A stretch of DNA of 64,000 bases from Bradyrhizobium sp. JYMT SZCCT0180. Lineage in GTDB: Bacteria; Pseudomonadota; Alphaproteobacteria; Rhizobiales; Xanthobacteraceae. The notes beneath the pieces were generated by a model. It worked only from the letters and a program-made list of their open reading frames with translations. It was not told the origin of the DNA and did no database searches. A program made the translations under genes and the position numbers. Shown piece by piece: positions 1 through 8,103 of the stretch. The stretch is taken from positions 141,353-205,352 of the forward strand of contig NZ_JAFCLZ010000017.1 in NCBI RefSeq assembly GCF_018130165.1, given 5' to 3'. How positions within the stretch are numbered: the first letter of the stretch is position 1; every line of letters begins with the position of its first letter.

Positions 1-1060
1 TATGCTGCAAATGGGTGCGCACGGTGGGCTCGCTGATGCCGAGCATGTCGGCCGCCTCCTTCGCGCCCAGCCCCTGGGCCAGCGCCAGCAGGACGCGCAG
101 TTCTCCGCCGGTCAGCTTGTGAAGCCTGGCAAAGGCCTCCCCCGGCAGCATCGGGGCTTCGAGCGGATCCTGCATGAAGATCGCGACGGAAGCGGCGAAC
201 GGCGCCACGATGTCGGCGCGCTGACCGCGCTGAACCGGCAGCAGGGTCGCGATATAGCCCGCGCCGTTTCCACTGGGGATGGCGAGCGAACGCTGGTTTG
301 CACCCGCACTATCGTCATCGCGGGCCGCTCGGTCGATCGCCATCGACAAGGCGGCGCTTGCGGCCGGATCGACGGGATCGAGGCGATTGTTCAGGATGCG
401 AATGGAGGTGCCGGCTTTGACCTGACGCTCGGCCGCTTCATTCATATACACGACCCGGCCATCGCGGGCCGCGAGGAAAACGCCGGCGGAGAGGACATCG
501 AGCGTCTTCTCCAGCATCTCCGAGCGCAGGGTGCGGATATCGAGCGCATCCGAAATCGTGAGCGCGCGACAGACGTGCGGCGACAACAGCTTGAAGAGCC
601 CGATCTCGAGCTGCTGGTAATGCGGCGCCTGTTCCTTCCGGGATGCGTGCAGCGAGGCCATGCGGCCGCCGGTCCGCAACGCCGGAAACCAGATCATGTC
701 CGTCAGGGCGAACGGCGCCAGCACATCCCGGTAGAAACGGCTTTCGAGCAACTCCTGGCGGTCGGTGGAGAGGATGCTGACGTCGCCGACGCTGGCGACA
801 ATGTCGGCTGCCGCCATCGGGCTTTGCGCATACTGGCTTCCCAGCTTTTCCAGGAATTCCGGCTGGTATCCGAACACGAACAGTTGATCGTTCTGCACGT
901 GCCGCATGTCGTGCACGCAAATGCCGCCGCCTGTGCTTTCACAGAGACCGGCGATCTTCCGGCAGGTCTCGGGCCAAAGCTGCGGATCAAGCGCGCAGTC
1001 ATAGATCGCGCCGATCGTATCCGACAGTGCTTGGGCCGAGACGCCCTCCAGACCGATCAC
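1..1060 (-). CDS. LuxR-family transcriptional regulator, C-terminus cut by window edge
   Basis: About 353 codons are visible. The last part before the edge is a LuxR-type helix-turn-helix: a 'LTGGELRVLLALAQG' stretch, then 'KEAADMLGISEPTVRTHL', the usual recognition helix. The long N-terminal part begins 'IGLEGVSAQALSDTIGAIYDCALDPQLW', as in PAS-like sensor regions of large Bradyrhizobium LuxR proteins, but no ligand can be named. The frame has no ATG near its beginning. GTG at 1060 is chosen because it overlaps the stop of a short upstream ORF (GTGA), which suggests coupled translation. It lies downstream of a xoxJ-like remnant, so a link to alcohol oxidation is possible but unproven. Confidence 0.85.
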   Translation of the reverse strand, partial: MIGLEGVSAQALSDTIGAIYDCALDPQLWPETCRKIAGLCESTGGGICVHDMRHVQNDQLFVFGYQPEFLEKLGSQYAQSPMAAADIVASVGDVSILSTDRQELLESRFYRDVLAPFALTDMIWFPALRTGGRMASLHASRKEQAPHYQQLEIGLFKLLSPHVCRALTISDALDIRTLRSEMLEKTLDVLSAGVFLAARDGRVVYMNEAAERQVKAGTSIRILNNRLDPVDPAASAALSMAIDRAARDDDSAGANQRSLAIPSGNGAGYIATLLPVQRGQRADIVAPFAASVAIFMQDPLEAPMLPGEAFARLHKLTGGELRVLLALAQGLGAKEAADMLGISEPTVRTHLQH

Positions 1061-1140
1061 GTTGACATAACGGCTGCATTCACGGCCGACAGGCCGACCA
1101 ATGCACGGACCGCGTGCAGTAAATTTCCTTTGCAATACAT
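1057..1140 (-). CDS. Possible 27-codon leader ORF coupled to the LuxR gene
   Basis: ATG at 1140 has a strong AGGGGA ribosome-binding site five bases upstream, far better than anything in front of the LuxR gene itself. The product would be 27 residues, beginning MYCKGNLLHAV and ending NAAVMST. Its TGA overlaps the LuxR GTG start as GTGA, the usual arrangement for translational coupling. It may be a leader peptide that sets LuxR translation, or it may mark a decayed or shifted original start. No family is recognised; the case rests only on ribosome-binding site, overlap and position. Confidence 0.4.
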   Translation of the reverse strand: MYCKGNLLHAVRALVGLSAVNAAVMST

Positions 1141-1152
1141 GGAGTTCCCCTA

Positions 1153-1168
1153 TGAAACGATTGTTTCA
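1153..1168. promoter_or_regulatory. Operator-like inverted repeat upstream of the leader ORF
   Basis: TGAAAC and GTTTCA form perfect 6-base arms around a 4-base spacer, 13 bases upstream of the leader ORF start. The position fits an operator or an RNA hairpin controlling the LuxR transcript. No specific regulator can be assigned. Confidence 0.3.
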
Positions 1169-1184
1169 GGTCTGGGAAATCGGG

Positions 1185-1400
1185 TCAAACGATATTGCGC
1201 GCAACTCGCCAGCGCGCAGCCAGACGCAACGGCTTGTCGGCGTGCTGCAGGTTGAACCAGCCGACCGTCGTCGGGGTGACCGCGGTGGCCTCGATCTCGC
1301 GATTGGCCACCGCTGCAACAAGATCGTCCTCGAATGCGAACGAAGATGTCGGTGGCTTTGAGCCCTCGCCGGGCCATCGCTTGACCACTATCAAGCGGCC
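1185..1400 (-). pseudogene. Degenerate fragment of a xoxJ/mxaJ-like binding-protein gene
   Basis: Bases 1231-1341 align without gaps to about 5322-5432 inside the intact xoxJ-like gene, with roughly a dozen mismatches by eye. The translated remnant contains 'FAFEDDLVAAVANREIEATAV' minus its last residue, followed by 'TVGWFNLQHADKPLRL', against nearly the same residues in the intact protein. Upstream similarity fades by about 1400. After 'KPLRL' the reading continues into unrelated residues and stops. The signal peptide and most of both lobes are missing, so this is a relic of a second copy or a partial duplication, not a working gene. Confidence 0.75.
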
Positions 1401-1458
1401 AGCGCAACTCACATCCCGATCCAGCCACTTGTCGCGCTCGCACCGCTCGACGGCCCGG

Positions 1459-1713
1459 TCAGCGAGAGGGATCTTGAGTCTCGGAATTCGGCGTCCGGGA
1501 CGCATAAAGCGTCGCACGATCATCATTGGGGACCCATTCCTCCGCGCTTGAGTCCCAATGATGGGTGTCGTCGAAGTGTTTCCAGAGTGGCAGCCTTGGT
1601 TTGCTTTCACCCCTCTGTCGCAATGCAGTCAGGGCGCGGAGTACAACGAGCGCGCCAGCCATCGTCACCCATCCGCGAGCGTTATATCGGGAGTTCCTGG
1701 TTGTCTCGAGCAT
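1459..1713 (-). CDS. Small hypothetical protein, one hydrophobic segment
   Basis: This 84-residue protein is not recognised. The start is well supported: AAGGAGG sits seven bases upstream of the ATG at 1713. Residues about 14-31 ('GWVTMAGALVVLRALTAL') are a short hydrophobic stretch that could anchor it in the membrane. The rest is polar, with a His/Asp/Trp-rich patch 'KHFDDTHHWDSSAEEW'. It lies upstream of the xoxJ remnant on the same strand. Function unknown; the good ribosome-binding site is the main reason to accept it. Confidence 0.5.
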   Translation of the reverse strand: MLETTRNSRYNARGWVTMAGALVVLRALTALRQRGESKPRLPLWKHFDDTHHWDSSAEEWVPNDDRATLYASRTPNSETQDPSR

Positions 1714-1931
1714 CTGATGCCTCCTTCAAGAAAGAAGCCTTCCGCCATCCTAGCCCGGGCCAACAACACAGGACTGTAAACTACTTCACAGTCGGCCGAC
1801 ATCTTCGACATCGCCAGGGGCGAACCCATGAGGGGATGCGTCTGGCGGTGCCGCCGAGGACTGAGTGTCCCGGATCATATCCGCTCCATCATATCCTTTC
1901 TATCGCAAGGACGGAACATCGTCGGCGCGCG

Positions 1932-2558
1932 TCATTTTGCAACACGCGCCTCCTGCTTCCTGGTCACATGCCAGATCACGAAGTGATAATGCGGCACGTC
2001 CACTCCGGGGTGACCCGGGTTGAAGTAGATGCTGACGTGGTCAAGCGCTGCGCCAGGGAATCCCGGCGCCTCCAATAGCTTGTGATCGTCGATGTCTCTT
2101 GTCGGGACCATGTACACGGTTGCCACCAGGCGATCCTTGCGGTCGAAGCACAGGAACGGTCCGAGCGGCAAGGTTTCGGGTTTGACATAGAGGACGCCGA
2201 GGCTGGGAAAGAACTTTGGGAAGTTCACGAGATCGCTGACGCGCTTGTATCCGTTCCTTTCGGCAAGCTTCCGCTGATTTGGAGGCGGACGAACGACGTG
2301 CTGCTTCCGGTGCGCTTTGCCGACTTTGCGAGCGGCTGTTTTGGCTTTTCCGACCTTGTCGGCGGTTTGCACCCGGGTCGGCGCGAGCGCCTGCGGCGCC
2401 GCGCTTTGGGATGGACCAAATTGGGGTTGAACAAACGGAGGTTGAACAAATTGCGGTTGACCGAATTGCGGTTGGCCAAATTGGGCGGCAGGCTGCCTCA
2501 CGTCGGCGATCAATCCGAGCGAAGCGACGAGAGCTGCGGTCACCAGCGCGTGGCGCAT
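1932..2558 (-). CDS. Secreted protein with QFGQP-type repeats, function unknown
   Basis: 208 residues. It starts with a signal-like segment ('MRHALVTAALVASLGLIADV'). Residues about 26-50 are imperfect repeats of the type QFGQP / QFVQP / PFVQP, followed by a Lys-rich linker (about 65-85). The C-terminal half is a compact domain with 'DHVSIYFNPGHPGVDVPHYH', whose His-rich end resembles the TTHB210-like (DUF5602) family, though this is only a guess. It ends 15 bases after the TAXI gene stop on the same strand, so the two may share a transcript. Role is probably periplasmic. Confidence 0.65.
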   Translation of the reverse strand: MRHALVTAALVASLGLIADVRQPAAQFGQPQFGQPQFVQPPFVQPQFGPSQSAAPQALAPTRVQTADKVGKAKTAARKVGKAHRKQHVVRPPPNQRKLAERNGYKRVSDLVNFPKFFPSLGVLYVKPETLPLGPFLCFDRKDRLVATVYMVPTRDIDDHKLLEAPGFPGAALDHVSIYFNPGHPGVDVPHYHFVIWHVTRKQEARVAK

Positions 2559-2573
2559 CGTGATCTCCCAATC

Positions 2574-3764
2574 TCACCTGCCCTGCTTGCGTTCTTGCCA
2601 CCGCATGTAGTTTTGGAACAACTCTTCGCGGTCCGGCGGATTGCCGGTTGGCTTTTGCTCGAGGAACCGGCCGAACGCCTTGCGAAGCGCGGCCTCTCCG
2701 CCCGATTGCCGCTGGAGCCAGCGCTCTGCCGGTCGAAATCGCCGCCAGCCAGTCAGCACCTCGGGCAAATTCACCTCTCGCCATTTGGGATGGTGGGGCT
2801 CACCGAGAAATTCGGGAAACCGCGAGAACAGCGTTTCGACAAAATGTTCCAGGAGCTGAAACCGCTCGCTGCGGGCCGGCCAGTTGTAGGCGAAAAGAGC
2901 GCATTTGATCGCGATCGTGTCGACGCTTTCATCGGTCCCAACGATGTTTGGGTAATCCTCGCGGCGGAACGTCGATGGCAGATAGTCTTGCTGCAGCGCC
3001 CGGGAATAGGGAATCGGCAGCAGGTGAATGCCATCCATTTGCGCGGTGCGGGACAGGGCGTTGACCGGTTTTCCCGAAACCAGCAGGCTGGCGAAGATTT
3101 GCCCCTTCCTCATCCCATCCAGCGCGGCGTCCAGCCCCAGGTTCAATTCGCTGAACTTCACCTCCAGACGGTTGAGCACCTCACGGCCAAGCACCGCGGC
3201 GGCACTGCCTTCTTCGCCGAGATTGACCGTCTTTCCCTCAAGATCCGCCAGGCTCCTGATCTCGGAGCGCGCGAGGAGATGGAACTCTTCGACAAAAAGC
3301 GGGGTGATGTAGACGAGCTTGTTCTGGATGTCCGGGATCGTCCTTGTATCCCGCAGCCGGTCGACCAGGACGACAGGCGCGATCGCCATGTCGGCACCCG
3401 CCAGCGTAAGCACGTCCATGATGTTGCGGATGCCACCGTTTCCCACCATCGGGAGCACCCGTAAGGCGACCTCGCCGCGCGGACCGGTCTCCTGGCCGGT
3501 GGCCAACGTTGTCGCGATGTCCTGCGTGATGGCGAACTCGGTGCTTTGCGGCGGACCGGTTACCAATCCCGCCGTGTATGGGCTCACAGCTGCTCCCGCT
3601 TCCTTCCGGGGAGCGCTTGCCTTGGGCGCGGACGCCTTGGCGGGTTCACTCGCGGAAGCGGATGGTCGGGTTTGGGCGAGCCCCTCCCGGACCGGTTGGC
3701 CGAGCCAAGCCGCCGCAATGAATGCGGTCAACAAACCGACCCGCACCACTCCGCAGACCCTCAT
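2574..3764 (-). CDS. TAXI-family TRAP transporter solute-binding protein
   Basis: 396 residues with an N-terminal hydrophobic export signal, a Ser/Ala/Lys-rich linker, then a periplasmic binding fold. 'GGIRNIMDVLTLAGADMAIAP' (first 20 residues shown in part), 'LVYITPLFVEEFHLLAR' and 'SLADLEGKTVNLGEEGSA' match the TAXI branch of TRAP binding proteins, which deliver carboxylate-type substrates to a DctQM-type permease. No permease gene is nearby, so it may serve a distant transporter or act as a sensor. ATG at 3764 is preferred over GTG at 3773 because AGGTGGGA lies just upstream of it. Substrate unknown. Confidence 0.82.
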   Translation of the reverse strand: MRVCGVVRVGLLTAFIAAAWLGQPVREGLAQTRPSASASEPAKASAPKASAPRKEAGAAVSPYTAGLVTGPPQSTEFAITQDIATTLATGQETGPRGEVALRVLPMVGNGGIRNIMDVLTLAGADMAIAPVVLVDRLRDTRTIPDIQNKLVYITPLFVEEFHLLARSEIRSLADLEGKTVNLGEEGSAAAVLGREVLNRLEVKFSELNLGLDAALDGMRKGQIFASLLVSGKPVNALSRTAQMDGIHLLPIPYSRALQQDYLPSTFRREDYPNIVGTDESVDTIAIKCALFAYNWPARSERFQLLEHFVETLFSRFPEFLGEPHHPKWREVNLPEVLTGWRRFRPAERWLQRQSGGEAALRKAFGRFLEQKPTGNPPDREELFQNYMRWQERKQGR

Positions 3765-4129
3765 TGTTCCCACCTGTTCGACCAGACCAGCCCCGGGCGT
3801 GACATTCGCTCGCCGTCAGGGAAAAGGCTTGAGCCGACAAATCGTCACCCCGCGACGTCAGAAGCACGGCCGGGTAGAATGGATTTGCTTCGCCTTTTTT
3901 AACGCGCCTGAACCAGCGGCGTTCCTTTGTCAGGGATGCCGATGAACGGACGTCGTCCGGCCGCTTCGGCAGGCCTGGAAACTGCCAATAGCGGGCTCGT
4001 GCACTGCAGCGAAGAGCAGGGCTATTCAATTACGGCGTCAGCGCGCGCAAGGGCAGTCCAATCGCGTACCACCCTATTTTCATGTGTGCTACCTAGTTGC
4101 GTGCAAACTGGCAGCAGGAGAAACCGATC
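3765..4129. other. Gene-free stretch with a tiny TrpX-like 3' relic
   Basis: No convincing gene is seen. On the minus strand around 4020-4052 a short reading ends 'ALARADAVIE' plus stop, very like the C-terminus 'LLGRADEVIE' of the TrpX-type binding protein at 9416. Only about 10 codons match, so this may be a relic of such a gene or chance. Confidence 0.3.
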
Positions 4130-4348
4130 ATGACTGACGATCAGGTCAATCTCGTCGTTCAGCACCTTTGTGAGCAATTGCACCTGGCGCTCCGATTGAA
4201 GGGCAGCGAGGCACATCCACCAAACGCCAAGGAAATTGGATTTGATTCTGCCTCCGTGAGAACTGTATTGCTGACCGGGTTGCGTTCGGCGGGTGTCACG
4301 ACCCACCACGAGGCAGCCGCGGCGAGCGAAGAGCCGCCGTGGTCCTGA
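4130..4348 (+). CDS. Small hypothetical protein
   Basis: 72 residues starting MTDDQVNLVVQHLCEQLHLAL. AGGAG lies ten bases upstream of the ATG. The first half is predicted helical by eye; the tail is Ala/Glu/His-rich. No family is recognised. It stands alone between the TAXI gene and the lipoprotein gene, divergent from the TAXI gene. Accepted only because of the ribosome-binding site and a plausible amphipathic N-terminus. Confidence 0.4.
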   Translation: MTDDQVNLVVQHLCEQLHLALRLKGSEAHPPNAKEIGFDSASVRTVLLTGLRSAGVTTHHEAAAASEEPPWS

Positions 4349-4623
4349 AAGCAAAACGCGGGACAGAAGCCCCGCCAACGCCTCAGTTGGGTCAAACCCA
4401 GAAATCACAGCGCGCACTGAGGAAGTCCGCTTTGCCCTCAAGAACACACATGGTCCGCCTAGCCTGTCAGGTCAGATAAGTGCCGCCACGAGCAGACGAA
4501 AGGCTGGCGCAATTCCAGCTTTCTGCCGCCCTTCACCGATCGTCTTTGAACTCACGCGAAGGATGGCAGGTTCGGCGCGCCCGGTACTCGGGGCAAGGAA
4601 GCAATGTGCTTCGATGTAAGCCG

Positions 4624-4980
4624 CTACTTGGCTTTTATTCGTGCTATGCAGACTTTTGCGCGTTCTACAATTTCGTTTGGAGTTACCTGCCTAAGAAGCC
4701 GTTCGCGCTCCTTCAACACATTATCGAACGCTTCTCTTTCCTTAAGACCTTTGGGAATCGCCCACGCGTTCAGATGGGTCATCGCAGCATATAAACCCTT
4801 TGGCGTTACCGAGTCATCGGCGGCAACTCGACCAGTCGTTACAAGCTGACTCGCAGCGCCAATCATTGCCGCACAGGTGAAATGGTCGTCACCTTGTGGA
4901 GAGCAGGCTGCCGCCAACAAAACTGTTGAAAGAATAATCACGTTCAACAGAGGTCTTGCTAAGCGCTTCTGCTTCTCCAT
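4624..4980 (-). CDS. Hypothetical lipoprotein
   Basis: 118 residues. The N-terminus is basic (MEKQKRLARP), then hydrophobic, ending in a clear lipobox 'LLAAAC' with the lipidated Cys at about residue 26. The mature part is a small helical domain with two further Cys (in 'FTCAAMIG' and 'AKVCIARI'). GGAAGAG lies upstream of the ATG. It stands alone and its AT content is higher than its neighbours, which may mean recent acquisition. Function unknown. Confidence 0.65.
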   Translation of the reverse strand: MEKQKRLARPLLNVIILSTVLLAAACSPQGDDHFTCAAMIGAASQLVTTGRVAADDSVTPKGLYAAMTHLNAWAIPKGLKEREAFDNVLKERERLLRQVTPNEIVERAKVCIARIKAK

Positions 4981-5137
4981 TAAGGAACTCTTCCGGTTGG
5001 CGTATCGAGAGCGTGGGGTCAGCAGATGTCAGGTTGCATCACCTCTCACTAACAAGTTGTGAACGAGTTGGAGCCTTAACAGCGCGCGAGTGTTTTCCCG
5101 TCGGGCAACCGCGGGACATCTCGCGCGATACCAGGCC

Positions 5138-5935
5138 TCACTGCGGTGACCGCAGCTCGATGCCGTAGCGGGCATAGATCCGCGCGATGGTGCCGTCGGC
5201 CAGCAGGGCCTCGATCGCCGCGTCGACACGCGCGCGCAGCTGGTCGTCGGGACGCAGCAGCCCGGCGGCGATGTTCCAGTTCAGGTCCTGATCGTCGCCG
5301 AACGCCGGAATCAGGCGGAGCGGCTTGTCGGCGTGCTGCAGGTTGAACCAGCCGACCGTCATCGGGGTGACGGCGGCGGCGTCGATTTCGCGATTGGCGA
5401 GCGCTGCAACGATATCGTCCTCGAAGGCGAACGGCGATGTGGCGGCGCCGCCCTTGGCGAGCGTCATCGAGACCACTGAGCCGACGGGTACCCCGACCCG
5501 CTGATCGGGACCGAGACCGGCCAGCGAGGACGCCGATGAATCGCCGCGCACCGCGAGCACGACGCCGCTGCGATGGTAAGGACGCGACGTCCGCACACCG
5601 CCGGCGGGCGGCGTATCCTTGCGGGCGATGACGTCGAGCACGAGGTCGCAGTCGGCGCGGCGATACTGGATCGCGCTGACCACCCACTCCCGCGTCAGCT
5701 TGACCCCGAGTTGCCCGGCAATTTTTTCGCCGAGTTCGACCTGAAATCCCGGAAGCGGTCCGGACTTGCTGGCAAACGGCAGCGCGTTGGGGCTGGCGCA
5801 GAGCGTCAACGCACCGCGTTCGATGACGGCTTCCAGCGAGCGGGCATCCGCCGGCGCGTGCCACAGCATTATCAGCGCGAGGCCTGCCGCGTATCGCGAG
5901 AGGCGATATCGCGGTTTCCGCGCCGCTTCAGTCAT
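5138..5935 (-). CDS. XoxJ/MxaJ-like periplasmic binding protein of a PQQ dehydrogenase operon
   Basis: 265 residues, with an export signal (residues about 12-32 ending 'PADARS') followed by a family 3 solute-binding fold: 'GALTLCASPNALPFASK', 'GFQVELGEKIAGQLGV' and 'GTIARIYARYGIEL' near the end. It belongs to the quinoprotein-associated MxaJ/XoxJ group, thought to help assemble or activate the PQQ dehydrogenase rather than to import a solute. ATG at 5935 overlaps the end of the cytochrome gene (ATGACTGA), so the two are translationally coupled. A degenerate second copy lies at 1185-1400. Confidence 0.87.
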   Translation of the reverse strand: MTEAARKPRYRLSRYAAGLALIMLWHAPADARSLEAVIERGALTLCASPNALPFASKSGPLPGFQVELGEKIAGQLGVKLTREWVVSAIQYRRADCDLVLDVIARKDTPPAGGVRTSRPYHRSGVVLAVRGDSSASSLAGLGPDQRVGVPVGSVVSMTLAKGGAATSPFAFEDDIVAALANREIDAAAVTPMTVGWFNLQHADKPLRLIPAFGDDQDLNWNIAAGLLRPDDQLRARVDAAIEALLADGTIARIYARYGIELRSPQ

Positions 5936-6281
5936 CAAGCCCTCTGATGTAGGCCAGGATCGCGATGATCTGGCCGTCGCTGAACACCGCACCATAGGCG
6001 GGCATGGCGCCGACCTTGCCCTTCTTGATGCGCTCGACGAGGTATTCGTCGCTGCGCTCGGACTTCGACAGCTTCGGACCCCTGCCCGCATGGCGGCCGC
6101 CCTCCTGGTGACAGAAGCCACAGGTGGTGGCGAACATTTTCCCGCCCTCGATGTCATCAGGCGAGGCTTCGGCTTGCGGCAGCGGATTTGCCGCGCCCAC
6201 CGGGGAGGACTGTTGGGCTAACGCGGCGGTCGACAGAAATGGCCAGACGATGGCCGAAACAACTAGCAACGGTATTCGCAT
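5928..6281 (-). CDS. Periplasmic c-type cytochrome, XoxG-like electron acceptor
   Basis: 117 residues from the ATG at 6281, with a cleavable signal (ending 'STAALAQ'). One haem site CGFCH is at residues 54-58, and a likely axial Met is at 93 in 'GAMPAYG'. It is smaller than classical XoxG/MxaG cytochromes. Lying between the PQQ dehydrogenase and the XoxJ-like gene, it should take electrons from the quinoprotein and pass them towards the respiratory chain. A GTG at 6299 is an alternative start, but the ATG gives the better signal peptide. Confidence 0.85.
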   Translation of the reverse strand: MRIPLLVVSAIVWPFLSTAALAQQSSPVGAANPLPQAEASPDDIEGGKMFATTCGFCHQEGGRHAGRGPKLSKSERSDEYLVERIKKGKVGAMPAYGAVFSDGQIIAILAYIRGLDD

Positions 6282-6366
6282 TCCAGCATCCGTATTCACC
6301 TATGGGGGTAGCGGGCAACGCATTGAACGGGGGCGGCAAGGAGATCCCTGCCGCCCGCGCCAACCA

Positions 6367-8103
6367 TTATTGCCTGAGTGCGTAGACAATCAGAGCGCCG
6401 GTATTCTTCGACATGCTCTTGAAGGGCTCGCCATAGAGCGCAACGAACTCATCGGCCACCAGGCTGCCCCAGCCGGCCGGTACGGCGACGTACTGCTTGC
6501 CACCGGCCATGTAGCTGATGATGCCGGCGTTGTGCCCCATGCCGTTGTTGCGCGACCAGAGCTCTTCGCCGGTATCGGCATTGTAGGCGTGCACGATGCC
6601 TTCGGCGTCCGGCACGAATACCAGATTGCCCGCGGTGGCGAGAACGCTGGCGAGCGGCGGCTGCTTGTAGGCGACCTCCCACTTCTTGGCGCCGGTGACG
6701 GGATCGCGGGCGCTGAGATGACCACGGGCCGGCCCGTCCGGCGGCGCCACGATCTTGAACGTGGCACCGATGTTGAGCTGGGCCATCGGCTCCATGATCG
6801 GCGTGGTCTTCTCGACGCTCATCTCCATGCACCACTCCTGCCCGATCCGGTAGAACAGCCCGTTCTTGGGGCTGTAGGCGCCGGAGTTCCAGCTGATGCC
6901 GCCGGCGATGGCCGGGCACAGTGGCGGGTCCACCTTGCCTTCGACGAGGTCGCGGCGACCGATCAGTTCGCCGGTCTTCGGATCGATGCCCTTGACGAAG
7001 TTGATGTTCTTCACCAGCGCCCAGACGTTCTCGACCTTGGCGTTGGAACGATCATAGACGAAGACGTATCCGCTCTTGTTGGCGTGCACGACGAGCTTCT
7101 TGCCGCCGCGCTCGATCATGACGAACTCGCCGACGGAAGAGTCGAAGTCCCAGGCGTCGTGCGGCAGCTCCTGATGATAGAATTTGAGCTTGCCGGTATC
7201 AGGATCGAGCGCGATGACCGACGTCGTATAAAGATTGTCGCCCGGCCGCGGCCCGCTCTTCTTCCAGTCCGCGCCCGACCAGTCGTAGAGCGGCGCCGGA
7301 TTGGCGGTGCCCCACCACACCGAATTGGTTTCCGGGTCATAGGTTCCGGGCATCCAGCCGCCACCGCCGCCGGTTCGCCAGGATTCGCCGCCCCAGGTCT
7401 TCATGGCCTCTTCGGTGCCGGCCACCGTGAAGAACTCCCATTTCTTCTGGCCGGTCTTGCCGTCGACGCCGAAGATCGGTCCGCGACCGGTCCACTCGCC
7501 GCCCTGCGCACCAATGATCACCATGTCCTTGACCACCAGCGGCGCGCCGGTGAAGCCGACGGTCACCTTCTTGGAATCCAGCAGCTTGGTGTCCCACACC
7601 GCCTTGCCGGATTTCAGATCGAGCGCGATCAGGCGCCCGTCGACGGTGCCGACATAGAGGTTGCCGCCTCCGATGGCGATGCCGCGGTTGTACGGCGAGT
7701 GGGTCTGCTTGGCGACCAGCTCCTCGTCGAGGTCCGGCGCATAGGCCCAGATCGTCTTGCCGGTCGCGCCGTCAAGCGCGTAGACGCGGCTGTAGGAGCC
7801 CGAATAATACAGCACGCCGTCAAGGGCGAGCGGCGTCGACTGCAGGCCGCGGGTGGCGCGCTCCGGAAAATGCATCCAGGCGACTTCGAGATTCTTGACG
7901 TTGCCGGCGTTGATCTGGTCGAGGCCGCTGTAATGGTAGGACTTGTACGTGCCGTGATAGGTCGGCCAGTCGTTCATGGTCGCCTCGGCATTCAGCGCCG
8001 CGGCGTTCTGCGCGCGCGCCGGCGAGACGGCGACAGTGACAGCGACTTGGGCAGCCACCGCCAGCGCAGCGCAGCCGACAACAGATCGTCCATAGAAAGT
8101 CAT
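6367..8103 (-). CDS. PQQ-dependent alcohol dehydrogenase with lanthanide-type active site
   Basis: 578 residues with an export signal (ending 'VSPARAQ') and an eight-bladed quinoprotein propeller carrying repeated 'LDxxTGKxxW' strands. By comparison with methanol dehydrogenases, Glu203 ('QGGEW'), Asn268 ('GTANPAP') and Asp319 are the metal/PQQ and catalytic residues. Asp321, two after the catalytic Asp ('DAWDFDS'), is the lanthanide-coordinating residue of XoxF, ExaF and PedH that MxaF lacks. The usual vicinal Cys pair is replaced by Thr134-His135. It probably oxidises an alcohol or aldehyde in the periplasm. ATG at 8103 lies six bases after GGAGG and is preferred over the ATG at 8109, which abuts it. 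First gene of the operon. Confidence 0.9.
   Translation of the reverse strand: MTFYGRSVVGCAALAVAAQVAVTVAVSPARAQNAAALNAEATMNDWPTYHGTYKSYHYSGLDQINAGNVKNLEVAWMHFPERATRGLQSTPLALDGVLYYSGSYSRVYALDGATGKTIWAYAPDLDEELVAKQTHSPYNRGIAIGGGNLYVGTVDGRLIALDLKSGKAVWDTKLLDSKKVTVGFTGAPLVVKDMVIIGAQGGEWTGRGPIFGVDGKTGQKKWEFFTVAGTEEAMKTWGGESWRTGGGGGWMPGTYDPETNSVWWGTANPAPLYDWSGADWKKSGPRPGDNLYTTSVIALDPDTGKLKFYHQELPHDAWDFDSSVGEFVMIERGGKKLVVHANKSGYVFVYDRSNAKVENVWALVKNINFVKGIDPKTGELIGRRDLVEGKVDPPLCPAIAGGISWNSGAYSPKNGLFYRIGQEWCMEMSVEKTTPIMEPMAQLNIGATFKIVAPPDGPARGHLSARDPVTGAKKWEVAYKQPPLASVLATAGNLVFVPDAEGIVHAYNADTGEELWSRNNGMGHNAGIISYMAGGKQYVAVPAGWGSLVADEFVALYGEPFKSMSKNTGALIVYALRQ

Noticed and set aside
2..1255. Long plus-strand frame opposite the LuxR gene
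   Set aside because: It is the mirror of a clear LuxR coding frame with its helix-turn-helix; long antisense frames are expected in GC-rich DNA.
4020..4052. Ten-codon match to the C-terminus of TrpX-type binding proteins on the minus strand
   Set aside because: Too short to call a pseudogene; noted only as a possible relic in the gene-free stretch entry.
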